A DNA stretch of 17,306 nt from Actinomycetota bacterium (GCA_027730885.1 JAQCHM010000018.1:1-17306); one strand, 5' to 3'. Counted from the stretch's first letter, positions 7,346-14,420 are shown. Translations and numbers: made by a program. The notes: generated by a model not told the origin, from the letters alone.

Positions 7346-7351
7346 TACCAT
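7346..7351 (+). promoter_or_regulatory. -10 element of a probable leaderless promoter for the acyl-CoA dehydrogenase
   Basis: TACCAT (TANNNT) ends 6 nt before the GTG start at 7358, and no Shine-Dalgarno sequence is present in the 38-bp gap after csoR. This would separate the catabolic genes from copper-controlled transcription. No clear -35. Confidence 0.45.
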
Positions 7352-7357
7352 TCGGCC

Positions 7358-8578
7358 GTGGACCCCTCCTACGACGAGAGCACCGAGGCCTACCGCCAAT
7401 CCATCAAGCAGTTCCTCGCAACGAATCTTCCCCGGTCGTGGCAGGGTTTGCAGGCGCTCGCTCCCGACCAGCGCGGTCCCTTCGCCGAACGATGGAGGGC
7501 TCTCCTCGCCGAGCATCGACTGCTCGCGCCCTCGTGGCCAGCAGAGTACGGCGGCGGAGGGCTCTCGCTGATCGAGCAGGTCATCGTCCACGAGGAGTTC
7601 ACCAAGGTCGGCGCTCCCACGGGTGTCCCGACCGATGTGCTGAGCATCAACATGCTGGGCCCGACCATCATCCTCTGCGGCACACCGGAACAGAAGCAGC
7701 ACTACCTGCCTCGCATCCTCTCGGGCGAGGACCGCTGGTGCCAGGGGTACTCCGAACCCGATGCCGGGTCCGATCTCGCCGGCCTGAAGACCCGAGCCGA
7801 GTTGGACGGCGACGAATGGGTCATCAACGGGCAGAAGATCTGGACCTCACACACCCATCTGGCCAATTGGATCTTCGTGCTCTGCCGCACCGATCAGTCC
7901 GCGACGAAACACAAGGGCATCAGCTTCCTGCTCTGCCCGCTCGACCAGCCCGGTATCGACGTTCGCCCTATCGTCAACGCCGCGGGGAGTCATGAGTTCA
8001 ACGAGGTGTTCTTCACCGACGCCCGCACAGCAGCGGCGAACATCATCGGCGAGCCGAACGAGGGCTGGCGGATCACGAACCAGCTCTTGGCGTACGAGCG
8101 AGGCGGAGACTCGACCACCATCCCGCTGGTGGTGCAGGCCATCGTCGACCGAGTGATCGAGACCGCTCGCGAGCACGGCCGGCTGGCCGACCCGGTCGTC
8201 CGCCAGCGCCTGACCCTCCTCCAGGCTCGCGCATCGACGCTGCACGCATCCGGCCTTCGTACGCTCACCAACGCTTTGAGCGGCCAGCCACTCGGAGCCG
8301 AGTCGTCGCTCAGCAAGATCCATTGGACCGAGCTCTATCAGGACGCCACGATCGCTGCCATCGAACTCTGTGGAGCCGATGCCGCCGCGCACCTCAGCGC
8401 CGCGACCCATGTCCCTCTGCCTCCCGATGCGATGGGAACCACCGCCGCGGTCGAATGGGTGAACCACCTCCTGTGTGCCCGCCCGGCCAGCATCTACTCG
8501 GGCTCCAACGAGATCCAACGCAACATCATCGGCGAGCGGGTCTTGGGCCTGCCGCGCGAGCCCCAAGGAAGGGTTTGA
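7358..8578 (+). CDS. Acyl-CoA dehydrogenase
   Basis: FAD-dependent enzyme of 406 residues that makes the alpha,beta double bond in an acyl-CoA. The N-terminal helical domain carries LAPSWPAEYGGGGLS (56-70). The middle domain has YSEPDAGSDLAGL (131-143), the FAD/substrate segment, and NGQKIWTSHTH (157-167). The C-terminal domain ends IYSGSNEIQRNIIGERVLGLPREP, the standard tail. The medium-chain catalytic Glu of YEGT is replaced by Ser here, whereas Glu247 in LLAYERGGDS matches the alternative base position used in isovaleryl- and long-chain-type enzymes, so activity is expected. The start is GTG 7358, probably leaderless. It is followed after 5 bp by the epoxide hydrolase. The specific substrate is unknown; steroid side-chain or branched-chain acyl-CoA are possibilities. 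Confidence 0.93.
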   Translation: MDPSYDESTEAYRQSIKQFLATNLPRSWQGLQALAPDQRGPFAERWRALLAEHRLLAPSWPAEYGGGGLSLIEQVIVHEEFTKVGAPTGVPTDVLSINMLGPTIILCGTPEQKQHYLPRILSGEDRWCQGYSEPDAGSDLAGLKTRAELDGDEWVINGQKIWTSHTHLANWIFVLCRTDQSATKHKGISFLLCPLDQPGIDVRPIVNAAGSHEFNEVFFTDARTAAANIIGEPNEGWRITNQLLAYERGGDSTTIPLVVQAIVDRVIETAREHGRLADPVVRQRLTLLQARASTLHASGLRTLTNALSGQPLGAESSLSKIHWTELYQDATIAAIELCGADAAAHLSAATHVPLPPDAMGTTAAVEWVNHLLCARPASIYSGSNEIQRNIIGERVLGLPREPQGRV

Positions 8579-8583
8579 CCACT

Positions 8584-9744
8584 ATGACGCAACGCAAACC
8601 GTTCCTGATCGATATCCGTCAGGCGGACATCGACGACCTCCACGAGCGACTCGACCGCGTCCGTTGGCCGGCTGACCCCGGTAATCCGGACGGTCGGTAC
8701 GGGGCGCCGCGGTCGTTCATCGAGCCGTTGGTGCACCACTGGCGCCATGAGTACGACTGGCGCGCCGTCGAGGCCCGAATGAATGCCTACGAGCACTACC
8801 GGGTAGTCATCGACGGCGTGCCCATTCACTACATGCGGGTGCCGGGCAAGGGCCCGAACCCGACGCCGATCATCCTCACCCACGGCTGGCCGTGGACGTT
8901 CTGGGACCTGCACAAGGTGGTCGACAAGCTTGCCGACCCTGCCGCCCACGGCGGCGATCCGAACCAGAGCTTCGACGTCATCGTGCCGTCCTTGCCGGGC
9001 TACGGGTTGTCGGTCCCGCTCCAGACCACCGGGATCGACGTCCCTCGCATCGCCGAACTCTGGGTCAAGCTCATGGTCGATGTACTCGGCTACCAACGCT
9101 TCGGTGCCCAAGGAGGCGACTGGGGTGCCTTTGTCACCGGGCAGCTGGGCCACGCCCACGCCGAGCACCTCATCGGCGTGTATCTCACGCTTCCGGTGAT
9201 TCCACGAGTGTTCGGACGCAACGCCCCGACACCAGACCAGTACGCGCCCGATGAACAATGGATGTTGACGCGCTCCCGAGAGATCGCCCCCAAGGTCGAG
9301 TCCCACATCGCGGTCCACCGACGCGACCCACAGACCTTCGCCTATGCGATGTCCGACTCGCCGGTCGGCATGGCCTCATGGATCTGGTGGCGCCGCCAAC
9401 TGTGGTGCGACGGCGACGCGCTCGAGGTCTTCGGAGCCGACGATCTGTGCACCCTCGCTTCGTTGTACTGGTTCCATTCCGCCTTCGCCTCGTCCATCCG
9501 GCTGTACATCGAACAGTTCCGCGGACCGCAGGCGTTGGCCCACGATCGATCCCCGATCATCGAGGCACCCACAGGTTTCGGCATCTTCCCCAAGGAACTC
9601 ATGTTCCTCCCTCGATCGGTCGCCGAGCAGCACACCGACCTCAGGCGCTGGACGGTGTTCGACCAGGGCGGCCACTTCGCGCCGGCCGAACGCCCCGACG
9701 ACATCGTCGACGAGCTCCGAGCCTTCTTCTCCGACCTCCGTTGA
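8584..9744 (+). CDS. Epoxide hydrolase, EHN-domain alpha/beta-hydrolase
   Basis: This 386-residue protein begins with an EHN (microsomal/juvenile-hormone-type epoxide hydrolase) N-terminal domain: DIDDLHERLDRVRWP (15-29), then FIEPLVHHWRHEYDWR. The alpha/beta-hydrolase core follows, with oxyanion-hole HGWP (100-103), the nucleophile Asp179 in GGDWGA, and His364 in FDQGGHFAPAERPDD. Such enzymes add water to an epoxide through an ester intermediate on the Asp. The frame is open further upstream, but ATG 8584 is chosen because it has AAGGAAGG at 8565-8572, starts 5 bp after the dehydrogenase stop and gives the normal domain start. It is co-transcribed with the acyl-CoA dehydrogenase. The acid residue of the triad was not assigned. 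Another alpha/beta-hydrolase activity is possible. Confidence 0.9.
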   Translation: MTQRKPFLIDIRQADIDDLHERLDRVRWPADPGNPDGRYGAPRSFIEPLVHHWRHEYDWRAVEARMNAYEHYRVVIDGVPIHYMRVPGKGPNPTPIILTHGWPWTFWDLHKVVDKLADPAAHGGDPNQSFDVIVPSLPGYGLSVPLQTTGIDVPRIAELWVKLMVDVLGYQRFGAQGGDWGAFVTGQLGHAHAEHLIGVYLTLPVIPRVFGRNAPTPDQYAPDEQWMLTRSREIAPKVESHIAVHRRDPQTFAYAMSDSPVGMASWIWWRRQLWCDGDALEVFGADDLCTLASLYWFHSAFASSIRLYIEQFRGPQALAHDRSPIIEAPTGFGIFPKELMFLPRSVAEQHTDLRRWTVFDQGGHFAPAERPDDIVDELRAFFSDLR

Positions 9745-9830
9745 CCGACGACGGCTGTTCCTGGCAGGTGAGCACACCGGACTCGGGCCGGCAACGCGAT
9801 CTGCGTCGCCGAGCGACCCAGCCAGTCCTG

Positions 9831-9851
9831 GAGCACATCAGCATTGTGCTC
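9831..9851. terminator. Possible bidirectional terminator hairpin between convergent genes
   Basis: GAGCACA (9831-9837) and TGTGCTC (9845-9851) form a perfect 7-bp stem with a 7-nt loop, in the 146-bp gap between the convergent epoxide hydrolase and PTPS-like genes. There is no T-run, so it is a weak candidate. Nothing else was seen in 9745-9890. Confidence 0.3.
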
Positions 9852-9890
9852 GCCGGTCAGCGAGCCCGCCCGGTCGGAGACCCGGTCCAG

Positions 9891-10289
9891 TCAGCGTCGA
9901 CGTTCGGCGGGTGATGACCGCGCGAGGCGGACGGTGCGACAGCGGTCGAACTCGGTGCTCTCGACCAGCGCGACCTCGACAAGGCCCGAGACCCGAGCGT
10001 CCAACTGCTTCCACAACTGGCGCACGATCTCCTCCACCGTCGCCTCCCGTTCCCACACGAGCGCGGTGTACCCCTTCCACTCGCCGACGTCCTCGTGCGT
10101 CAGGTAATGGCCGACCCATGGTCGAACAGTCTCGTGCAGGATCTCCTCGAGGTCGTCTGCCGGGAAGACTTTGTCGGCGTCCAGATCCCCGGCGATGGTG
10201 GCTTCGACCGTCCAGGCGTGGGTGTGCACGAGTCCGTCGACTCGATGCCCCCAACGAGCGTGGATGGCGGCGGTCATGGTCAGTTGCAC
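9891..10289 (-). CDS. 6-pyruvoyl-tetrahydropterin synthase/QueD-like protein with altered active site
   Basis: This 132-residue protein matches the T-fold PTPS/QueD pattern. A His-rich start (His10, His15, and HTH with His22 and His24) would bind zinc. There follow a GHYLTH segment (60-65) in place of the family's DHxxLN, a helix EATVEEIVRQLW in place of the family's PTxEN helix, and VALVEST with Glu110, the usual pterin-anchoring Glu. The catalytic Cys four residues before the HxH is Asp18 here, and the Asp of the Asp-His pair is Gly60, so two canonical residues are missing. Normal members make 6-carboxy- or 6-pyruvoyl-tetrahydropterin from dihydroneopterin triphosphate; this one may do other chemistry. 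The start GTG 10289 is supported by GGGAGG (10295-10300) five bases upstream. The gene is divergent from the GH63-like gene, and no other queuosine or pterin gene is visible. Confidence 0.7.
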   Translation of the reverse strand: MQLTMTAAIHARWGHRVDGLVHTHAWTVEATIAGDLDADKVFPADDLEEILHETVRPWVGHYLTHEDVGEWKGYTALVWEREATVEEIVRQLWKQLDARVSGLVEVALVESTEFDRCRTVRLARSSPAERRR

Positions 10290-10331
10290 AGATGCCTCCC
10301 GTCGTGTCGTAAGGTCGGCAGTACCTCCAGG

Positions 10332-10370
10332 TCAGTCCGACACCGCCCCTGTACCGGGGTGCTGGACTGA
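10332..10370. promoter_or_regulatory. Hairpin in the divergent promoter region
   Basis: TCAGTCC (10332-10338) pairs perfectly with GGACTGA (10364-10370). Inside it CACC (10341-10344) can pair with GGTG (10358-10361). The right arm reaches the first possible ATG of the GH63-like gene. An alternative, mutually exclusive pairing exists on the left: GTGTCG (10304-10309) with CGACAC (10338-10343). It may be an operator or a 5'-leader structure for either divergent gene. No known riboswitch class was recognised. Confidence 0.4.
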
Positions 10371-11731
10371 TGGTCCCACGGTCGATGAGCACGAACGAGC
10401 CTCTTCCGAACATGACCGACCAACCCGACAACCCAGCCGCGCTGCGTCGTCGGGCCAAGCAAGTCCTGAAGGACAACGACCGGGGTAGGTACACCGTCCC
10501 GAACCCGACCATCTACCCGTTCCAGTGGAACTGGGACTCGTGCTTCACCGCACTCGGCCTCCATGCCATCGATCCCGCCCGCGGGTGGCGGGAACTCGTG
10601 ACCCTGACCGAGCATCAGTGGGTCGACGGCATGATCCCGCACATCGTGTTCCACCGCGACGACGACCGGTACTTCCCTGGACCAGCGATCTGGGCGACGG
10701 GCCACCAATCGCCCAAGGCGTCGTTGGGGGTGCTCACCTCAGGCATCACCCAGCCCCCCGTCCTCGGCCTGGTGCTCGAGACGTTGTCGAACCGCTCGGA
10801 CCTGGACGATCCGACGCTGCGACCGATCGCAAGGCGGCTCGTCGCTGCGGCCGATCGTTGGCATCGCTGGTTCGTCGACCATCGCGATCCCGACAGACAA
10901 GGCTTGGTCGCAATCATTCATCCATGGGAAGCGGGTCGGGACAACGCAGCAGACTGGGACGACGCGCTGCAAGTGGTCGGGACCGACCAGCTCCTCCCCT
11001 ATCGCCGCTGCGACACCGAGCACGCCGAAGCGGTCGAACGGCCAACGGACGCGGACTACGACCGTTTCATCAGCCTGCTCCAGACATTCCGCTCCCGCGA
11101 TTGGAGGCAGTCGGAGCTCCACGACGCGTCCCCCTTCCGCATGGTCGATCCCGGGTTCAATGCGTGCCTGATCGCGTCGGATCTGGCGCTCGGCCGAGTC
11201 GCTGCTCGGCTCGGCGACGCCGATGTGGCGGCCAGAGCGACACGTCGGGCAAGGTCGAAGACCGCGGCGCTCGATCGGCTGTGGCATCCGGGTCTCGGCC
11301 AGTTCGTCTGCTGGGACCGGATCGTCGACCGCCGCTCGGACAATGCCTCGGTCGCAGGTCTGCTGCCCCTTCTGGCCTTGTCCGCTGCCGATCCGCGCTC
11401 GGCGATGCTGGCAACTCGGATCGAGCGGTGGATGGACGTCGCACCGTTCGGCCTGGCCAGTCAGGACCCTACCAGTAAGGTCTTCGACCCCGTGCGGTAC
11501 TGGCGTGGCCCGTCCTGGCTCGTCGTCAACTGGTTGATCGTCAAGAGCTTGCTGGATCAAGGCCGGCACGACCTCGCCGAACGCCTCATCGAGAGCAGCC
11601 TTGCCCTGGTCGCGACGTCAGGGTTCCGGGAGTACTTCGATCCGACGACCGGTGACGGCCTCGGCGGCGACGGCTTCTCCTGGACCGCTGCGATGACGCT
11701 CGAATTCCTGGGACTGACCAGACAGTGCTGA
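10370..11731 (+). CDS. GH63-like glycoside hydrolase (glucosylglycerate/mannosylglycerate hydrolase family)
   Basis: An (alpha/alpha)6-barrel hydrolase of about 450 residues, resembling the GH63 enzymes that split glucosylglycerate or mannosylglycerate into sugar and glycerate. Landmarks are YPFQWNWDSCFTALG (49-63), HQWVDGMIPHIVFH (82-95), YFPGPAIWATG (101-111), TSGITQPPV (123-131), the likely acid Asp191 in HPWEAGRDN, WRGPSWLVVNWL (378-389), and the likely base Glu421 in GFREYFDPTTGDG, followed by FSWTAAMTLEFL. It is cytoplasmic, with no signal peptide. The start is uncertain: ATG 10370, 10385 and 10412 are all in frame without a good ribosome site, and homology begins only near residue 23, so 10412 is attractive. 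The role is probably recovery of a compatible solute; the precise sugar is not proven. It ends only 6 bp before the convergent Rieske gene. Confidence 0.8.
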   Translation: MVPRSMSTNEPLPNMTDQPDNPAALRRRAKQVLKDNDRGRYTVPNPTIYPFQWNWDSCFTALGLHAIDPARGWRELVTLTEHQWVDGMIPHIVFHRDDDRYFPGPAIWATGHQSPKASLGVLTSGITQPPVLGLVLETLSNRSDLDDPTLRPIARRLVAAADRWHRWFVDHRDPDRQGLVAIIHPWEAGRDNAADWDDALQVVGTDQLLPYRRCDTEHAEAVERPTDADYDRFISLLQTFRSRDWRQSELHDASPFRMVDPGFNACLIASDLALGRVAARLGDADVAARATRRARSKTAALDRLWHPGLGQFVCWDRIVDRRSDNASVAGLLPLLALSAADPRSAMLATRIERWMDVAPFGLASQDPTSKVFDPVRYWRGPSWLVVNWLIVKSLLDQGRHDLAERLIESSLALVATSGFREYFDPTTGDGLGGDGFSWTAAMTLEFLGLTRQC

Positions 11732-11737
11732 CCAGAC

Positions 11738-12892
11738 CTACTTCGCCTCGCTGGCGCACAACGATGCCATGCTTCGATGGAAGGCCTGGAGTGCGGGCTC
11801 GTTACGGCCGTACAGCACATGCGTCTGAGCGCGTGAGCTGAAACCGGCTTGCGCCGCACGCGAGACAGCAAAGTCCTCGTTGAGGACCGTGCCCATGAGC
11901 ACCGCCCAGTTGCGGTCCCAGTGCCGCTGCTCCTCGTCGGTATCGGGGGCTTTGGGCGCCAACAACGAGGCCGTCATGATCGATCGACCGGGGTCGGCGC
12001 CGTCGGGGTACATGCGCCACACCTCGAGGTGATCGCCCTGCCAGAGGAGGACGGTGTTCGGAAACAGGATGTAGACCGCGGCGACGTGGGGCATCGGGTC
12101 GACGAACGCCGCGGCCTCGGCCACCTCGGGAATGTAGCTGGACCGCACGGCCATCATCCGGATGTTGTGGCCGTAGGTGGTCGTCGGACCGTGGTTGCTG
12201 CGGATGAACGGCCCGATGGTCTTCGAATGCAGGAACCGAAGGTGATAGGTCTCGAGGAACCCGTCGATGGCGAACTTCCAGTTGAACGGCTGTTCAATGT
12301 GCTCTGACCGTTCGAGGACATAGGTATCTGCCCGATAGGCGGCAAGTTCGGAATCGAGTGGGCCCAGGGACTCGATGAGATCGGCCTCGTGCCAACCGGA
12401 CGGAAGCCGCCACACGAGCCCGTGGCGCTCGACCACGGGAAGCTCGGTCAAATGCTTGCGAGCCTCGTCGAGATCAGGGAAGGCGTAGCTCTCGGGGACG
12501 GCGCGCAAGGTCCCGCTGGTGTCATAGGTCCAGCCGTGGAATGGGCAGGCGAAGCGGCGTCGACTCCCTGCGGCCTCGCAGACGACCTTGGTTCCTCGAT
12601 GCCGACACACGTTGTAGAAGGCCCGCACCACGAGATCTTCGCCGCGGATGATCACGAGCGGCTCACCGGTCAACTCGTCGGTCACGAAATCACCGGCGTT
12701 GGGCACCTGTGCGCTGACCGCGATCACCATTGGTTGCGCGTCGAAGACGAGCGCCCGCTCTCGAGCGGTGTGCGCCGCGTCGGTGTACAGCGCGACGGGG
12801 TTCTCCATCGTGGAGTCGGCCATCGGCACCACCCCGTCACGGAGATGCACAGCCACCTCGGCGACGAAGCGTTCCCGTTCCAGCTGTTTCAT
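11738..12892 (-). CDS. Rieske non-heme iron oxygenase, alpha subunit
   Basis: Terminal oxygenase component of 384 residues. The Rieske [2Fe-2S] centre is NVCRHRG (Cys96, His98) and CPFHGWTYD (Cys116, His119). The catalytic domain has AIDGFLETYHLRFLH with bridging Asp210 and the iron ligands His217 and His222. The third iron ligand is probably Asp340 in NEDF. It would use electrons from a separate ferredoxin/reductase, not present here, to hydroxylate or demethylate a ring substrate. Start ATG 12892 has GAGGAG (12898-12903) five bases upstream. It lies 74 bp downstream of an SDR dehydrogenase on the same strand, fitting hydroxylation plus alcohol oxidation. Two direct repeats lie in that gap. 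Beta subunit and substrate are unknown. Confidence 0.92.
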   Translation of the reverse strand: MKQLERERFVAEVAVHLRDGVVPMADSTMENPVALYTDAAHTARERALVFDAQPMVIAVSAQVPNAGDFVTDELTGEPLVIIRGEDLVVRAFYNVCRHRGTKVVCEAAGSRRRFACPFHGWTYDTSGTLRAVPESYAFPDLDEARKHLTELPVVERHGLVWRLPSGWHEADLIESLGPLDSELAAYRADTYVLERSEHIEQPFNWKFAIDGFLETYHLRFLHSKTIGPFIRSNHGPTTTYGHNIRMMAVRSSYIPEVAEAAAFVDPMPHVAAVYILFPNTVLLWQGDHLEVWRMYPDGADPGRSIMTASLLAPKAPDTDEEQRHWDRNWAVLMGTVLNEDFAVSRAAQAGFSSRAQTHVLYGRNEPALQAFHRSMASLCASEAK

Positions 12893-12905
12893 GCTTGCTC
12901 CTCAT

Positions 12906-12941
12906 CGTTCTGGCAATGCCTTTTCGTTCTGGCAATACCTT
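12906..12941. repeat. Two near-identical 17-bp direct repeats upstream of the Rieske oxygenase gene
   Basis: CGTTCTGGCAATGCCTT (12906-12922) and CGTTCTGGCAATACCTT (12925-12941) differ at one base and have a 19-bp period, close to two helical turns. The first contains the small palindrome GGCAATGCC. They lie in the 74-bp SDR-oxygenase gap, directly upstream of the ribosome site, where a regulator could bind cooperatively. Confidence 0.55.
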
Positions 12942-12966
12942 GGGGTGCGGATGAGGCGGGTAAGGG

Positions 12967-13701
12967 TCAGCCGTGGACTCCTCCGTCGACGGTGAACGCT
13001 TGCCCGGTGCAGTAGCTCGAACGATCACTGGCGAGGAACAGGGCCATCTCGGCGATGTCGTCGGGTGTGCCAAGCCGCCGGATCGGTTGTTTCGAGGCCA
13101 TCCGGTCCTCCTTGCCGCTCACGAGGTCGGTAATCATGTCGGTCACGATCACGCCGGGATGGATCGAGTTGACCCGGATGTCGTACTTGCCGACCTCCTT
13201 GGCCACCGTCTTGGTCATGCCGGTCACGGCCCACTTCGTCGCGGTGTACGCGGTTGCGCCGAAGCCTCCTTCGAGCCCAGCGATCGACGATGTGTTGATG
13301 ATCGACCCCCCGTTGCCGGCGGCGATCATCGCCTTCACGGCGGTGCGCATGCCCAGGAACACCCCGGTCTGGTTGATGGCGACCGTCCGGTTCCACATCT
13401 CGGTCGAGGTGTTGACGATCTGCGCCGGCTGGAAGATGCCTGCGTTGTTCATGAGGATGTCGAAGCGGCCGTGTCGCTCGACGATGCTCGAGACAACGGC
13501 GTCCCACTCGGCTTCGGAAGTCACGTCCAGGTGCAGGTACTCACAACCGAGCGATCTTGCGGTGCGCTCTCCTTCTTCGTCGAGGACATCCGCGATGACG
13601 ACCACGGCGCCCTGCTCGCTGAACAGGCGGGCCTCGGCCGCCCCCTGCCCACGGGCGCCGCCGGTCACCAACGCCACTCTGCCGTCCAGTTCCCCCATCA
13701 T
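12967..13701 (-). CDS. SDR family NAD(P)-dependent oxidoreductase (3-alpha/20-beta-hydroxysteroid dehydrogenase-like)
   Basis: Classical short-chain dehydrogenase of 244 residues. Visible are the cofactor motif TGGARGQG (13-20), LDVTSEAEW (58-66) after the second strand, NNAG (85-88), Asn110, catalytic Ser139 in INTSSIAG, Tyr152 and Lys156 in AYTATKW, then HPGVIVTDM and the C-terminal TGQAFTVDGGVHG. The TGGARGQGAAEA start and Asp38 at the end of strand two (IADV) favour NAD and resemble bacterial hydroxysteroid dehydrogenases, but substrate prediction in this family is weak. The start is ATG 13701 or 13698, with GGGGG just upstream as a modest ribosome site. It precedes the Rieske oxygenase gene on the same strand and is divergent from the SnoaL-like gene. 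Confidence 0.93.
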   Translation of the reverse strand: MMGELDGRVALVTGGARGQGAAEARLFSEQGAVVVIADVLDEEGERTARSLGCEYLHLDVTSEAEWDAVVSSIVERHGRFDILMNNAGIFQPAQIVNTSTEMWNRTVAINQTGVFLGMRTAVKAMIAAGNGGSIINTSSIAGLEGGFGATAYTATKWAVTGMTKTVAKEVGKYDIRVNSIHPGVIVTDMITDLVSGKEDRMASKQPIRRLGTPDDIAEMALFLASDRSSYCTGQAFTVDGGVHG

Positions 13702-13781
13702 GCCCCCTGTGCTTCGTCTCCTGATGCGAGAGTTCTAGCAGCCGGCGGAGCCGAGGATCGAGTCTGGAGTATGCCCTGGAC

Positions 13782-13787
13782 TAGGAT
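13782..13787 (+). promoter_or_regulatory. -10 element of a probable leaderless promoter for the SnoaL-like gene
   Basis: TAGGAT (TANNNT) ends 7 nt before ATG 13795, and no Shine-Dalgarno sequence is present, pointing to a transcript that begins at or near the start codon. No clear -35. Confidence 0.5.
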
Positions 13788-13794
13788 TTCAGCC

Positions 13795-14241
13795 ATGAAC
13801 GAGCAAGCGCCAACGGCCGGGATCGAAGCAAGGCTGGCCGTCATCGAGGCCAAGGACGAGATCCGTGAACTCACCGCCAAGTACTGCTTTGCCGTCGCTG
13901 AAGGCGACGCCGAAACCCTCATCGATCTCTTCTGTGAGGATGGCGTGTTCTCCATGCGGGACCGGGAATGGGTGGGCCACACGGGGCTTCGGACGCTCTA
14001 CGACGGTGCAGCAAGCGGGGTCACCCCCAAGCCCTACATCCAGAATCACGTGATCCAGGTCGACGGCGACGCCGCCACCGGCCGGTGTGGCGTCGAGATA
14101 CGCATGGTGAACAAAGGGGTGGCCAACACCGTTGCCGGCCATTACTCCGACACCTACCGCAAGGTCGGTGGTCGATGGTTGTTCGCGCGACGCGACTTCA
14201 AGGTCTTCCACTGGGTCCCCCTCGCCCGGGGCTGGGCCTGA
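13795..14241 (+). CDS. SnoaL-like/NTF2-fold protein
   Basis: Protein of 148 residues with the alpha+beta cone pattern of the SnoaL-like family. The first helix EAKDEIRELTAKYCFAVAEGDAETLIDLF is followed by CEDGVFSM, the strand segment YIQNHVIQVDGDAATGRCGVEIRM, and a final AGHYSDTYRKVGGRWLFARRDFKVFHW. Members include polyketide cyclases, dehydratases, limonene epoxide hydrolase-like enzymes and small binding proteins. The helix-start pattern IRELTAKYCFAVAEGD and the closing RxxFKVFHW are shared with many uncharacterised actinobacterial proteins next to steroid or terpenoid catabolic genes. It is divergent from the SDR gene (93-bp gap), so a related pathway is plausible. The catalytic role is unassigned. 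Confidence 0.85.
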   Translation: MNEQAPTAGIEARLAVIEAKDEIRELTAKYCFAVAEGDAETLIDLFCEDGVFSMRDREWVGHTGLRTLYDGAASGVTPKPYIQNHVIQVDGDAATGRCGVEIRMVNKGVANTVAGHYSDTYRKVGGRWLFARRDFKVFHWVPLARGWA

Positions 14242-14266
14242 CCCTCCCTCCCCCTCCCCAATCCCG

Positions 14267-14314
14267 CATCGGGAGTGCGCGGGTGCCGTTTTCGGCACGC
14301 TGCCACTCCCGATG
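14267..14314. terminator. Long hairpin after the SnoaL-like gene, possible terminator
   Basis: CATCGGGAGTG (14267-14277) pairs perfectly over 11 bp with CACTCCCGATG (14304-14314). An inner stem GTGCCG (14283-14288) pairs with CGGCAC (14293-14298) around a TTTT loop, and five mismatched bases per side separate the two stems. It begins 26 bp after the stop at 14241, so termination is the simplest role, but no T-run follows. Confidence 0.6.
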
Positions 14315-14355
14315 ACCGATCTACCAGCCGAAGGCGTCCCGAAGGACCGGTAGCC

Positions 14356-14420
14356 GACAATCAGATCGGGCGGTCTCGGAGTTCGCTTACGCACCCCTCG
14401 ACCGCCAGATCCCGATTGTC
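14356..14420. repeat. Second long imperfect inverted repeat in the gene-poor stretch
   Basis: The left arm is GACAATC (14356-14362), one unpaired A, then GATCGGGCGGTC (14364-14375). The right arm is GACCGCCAGATC (14400-14411), two unpaired Cs, then GATTGTC (14414-14420). The outer 7 bp are perfect and the inner 12 bp have one mismatch, with a 24-nt loop. The stretch 14242-14695 otherwise holds no confident gene. This hairpin may be the apex of a structured RNA, a terminator for the minus-strand side, or a mobile repeat. Confidence 0.55.

Noticed and set aside
11714..11737. A 10-bp direct repeat CTGACCAGAC at the end of the GH63-like gene
   Set aside because: It is short, one copy includes the stop codon, and it has no dyad or partner sites; probably chance.
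11729..11740. Only 6 bp between the convergent GH63-like and Rieske genes
   Set aside because: Tight convergent ends are common in compact actinobacterial genomes; no terminator is needed to explain it.
14356..14420. Possible tRNA or integron attC site in the second long hairpin
   Set aside because: There is no cloverleaf, no GGTTCGA T-arm and no acceptor pairing for a tRNA, and the attC core sites (RYYYAAC/GTTRRRY) are absent.
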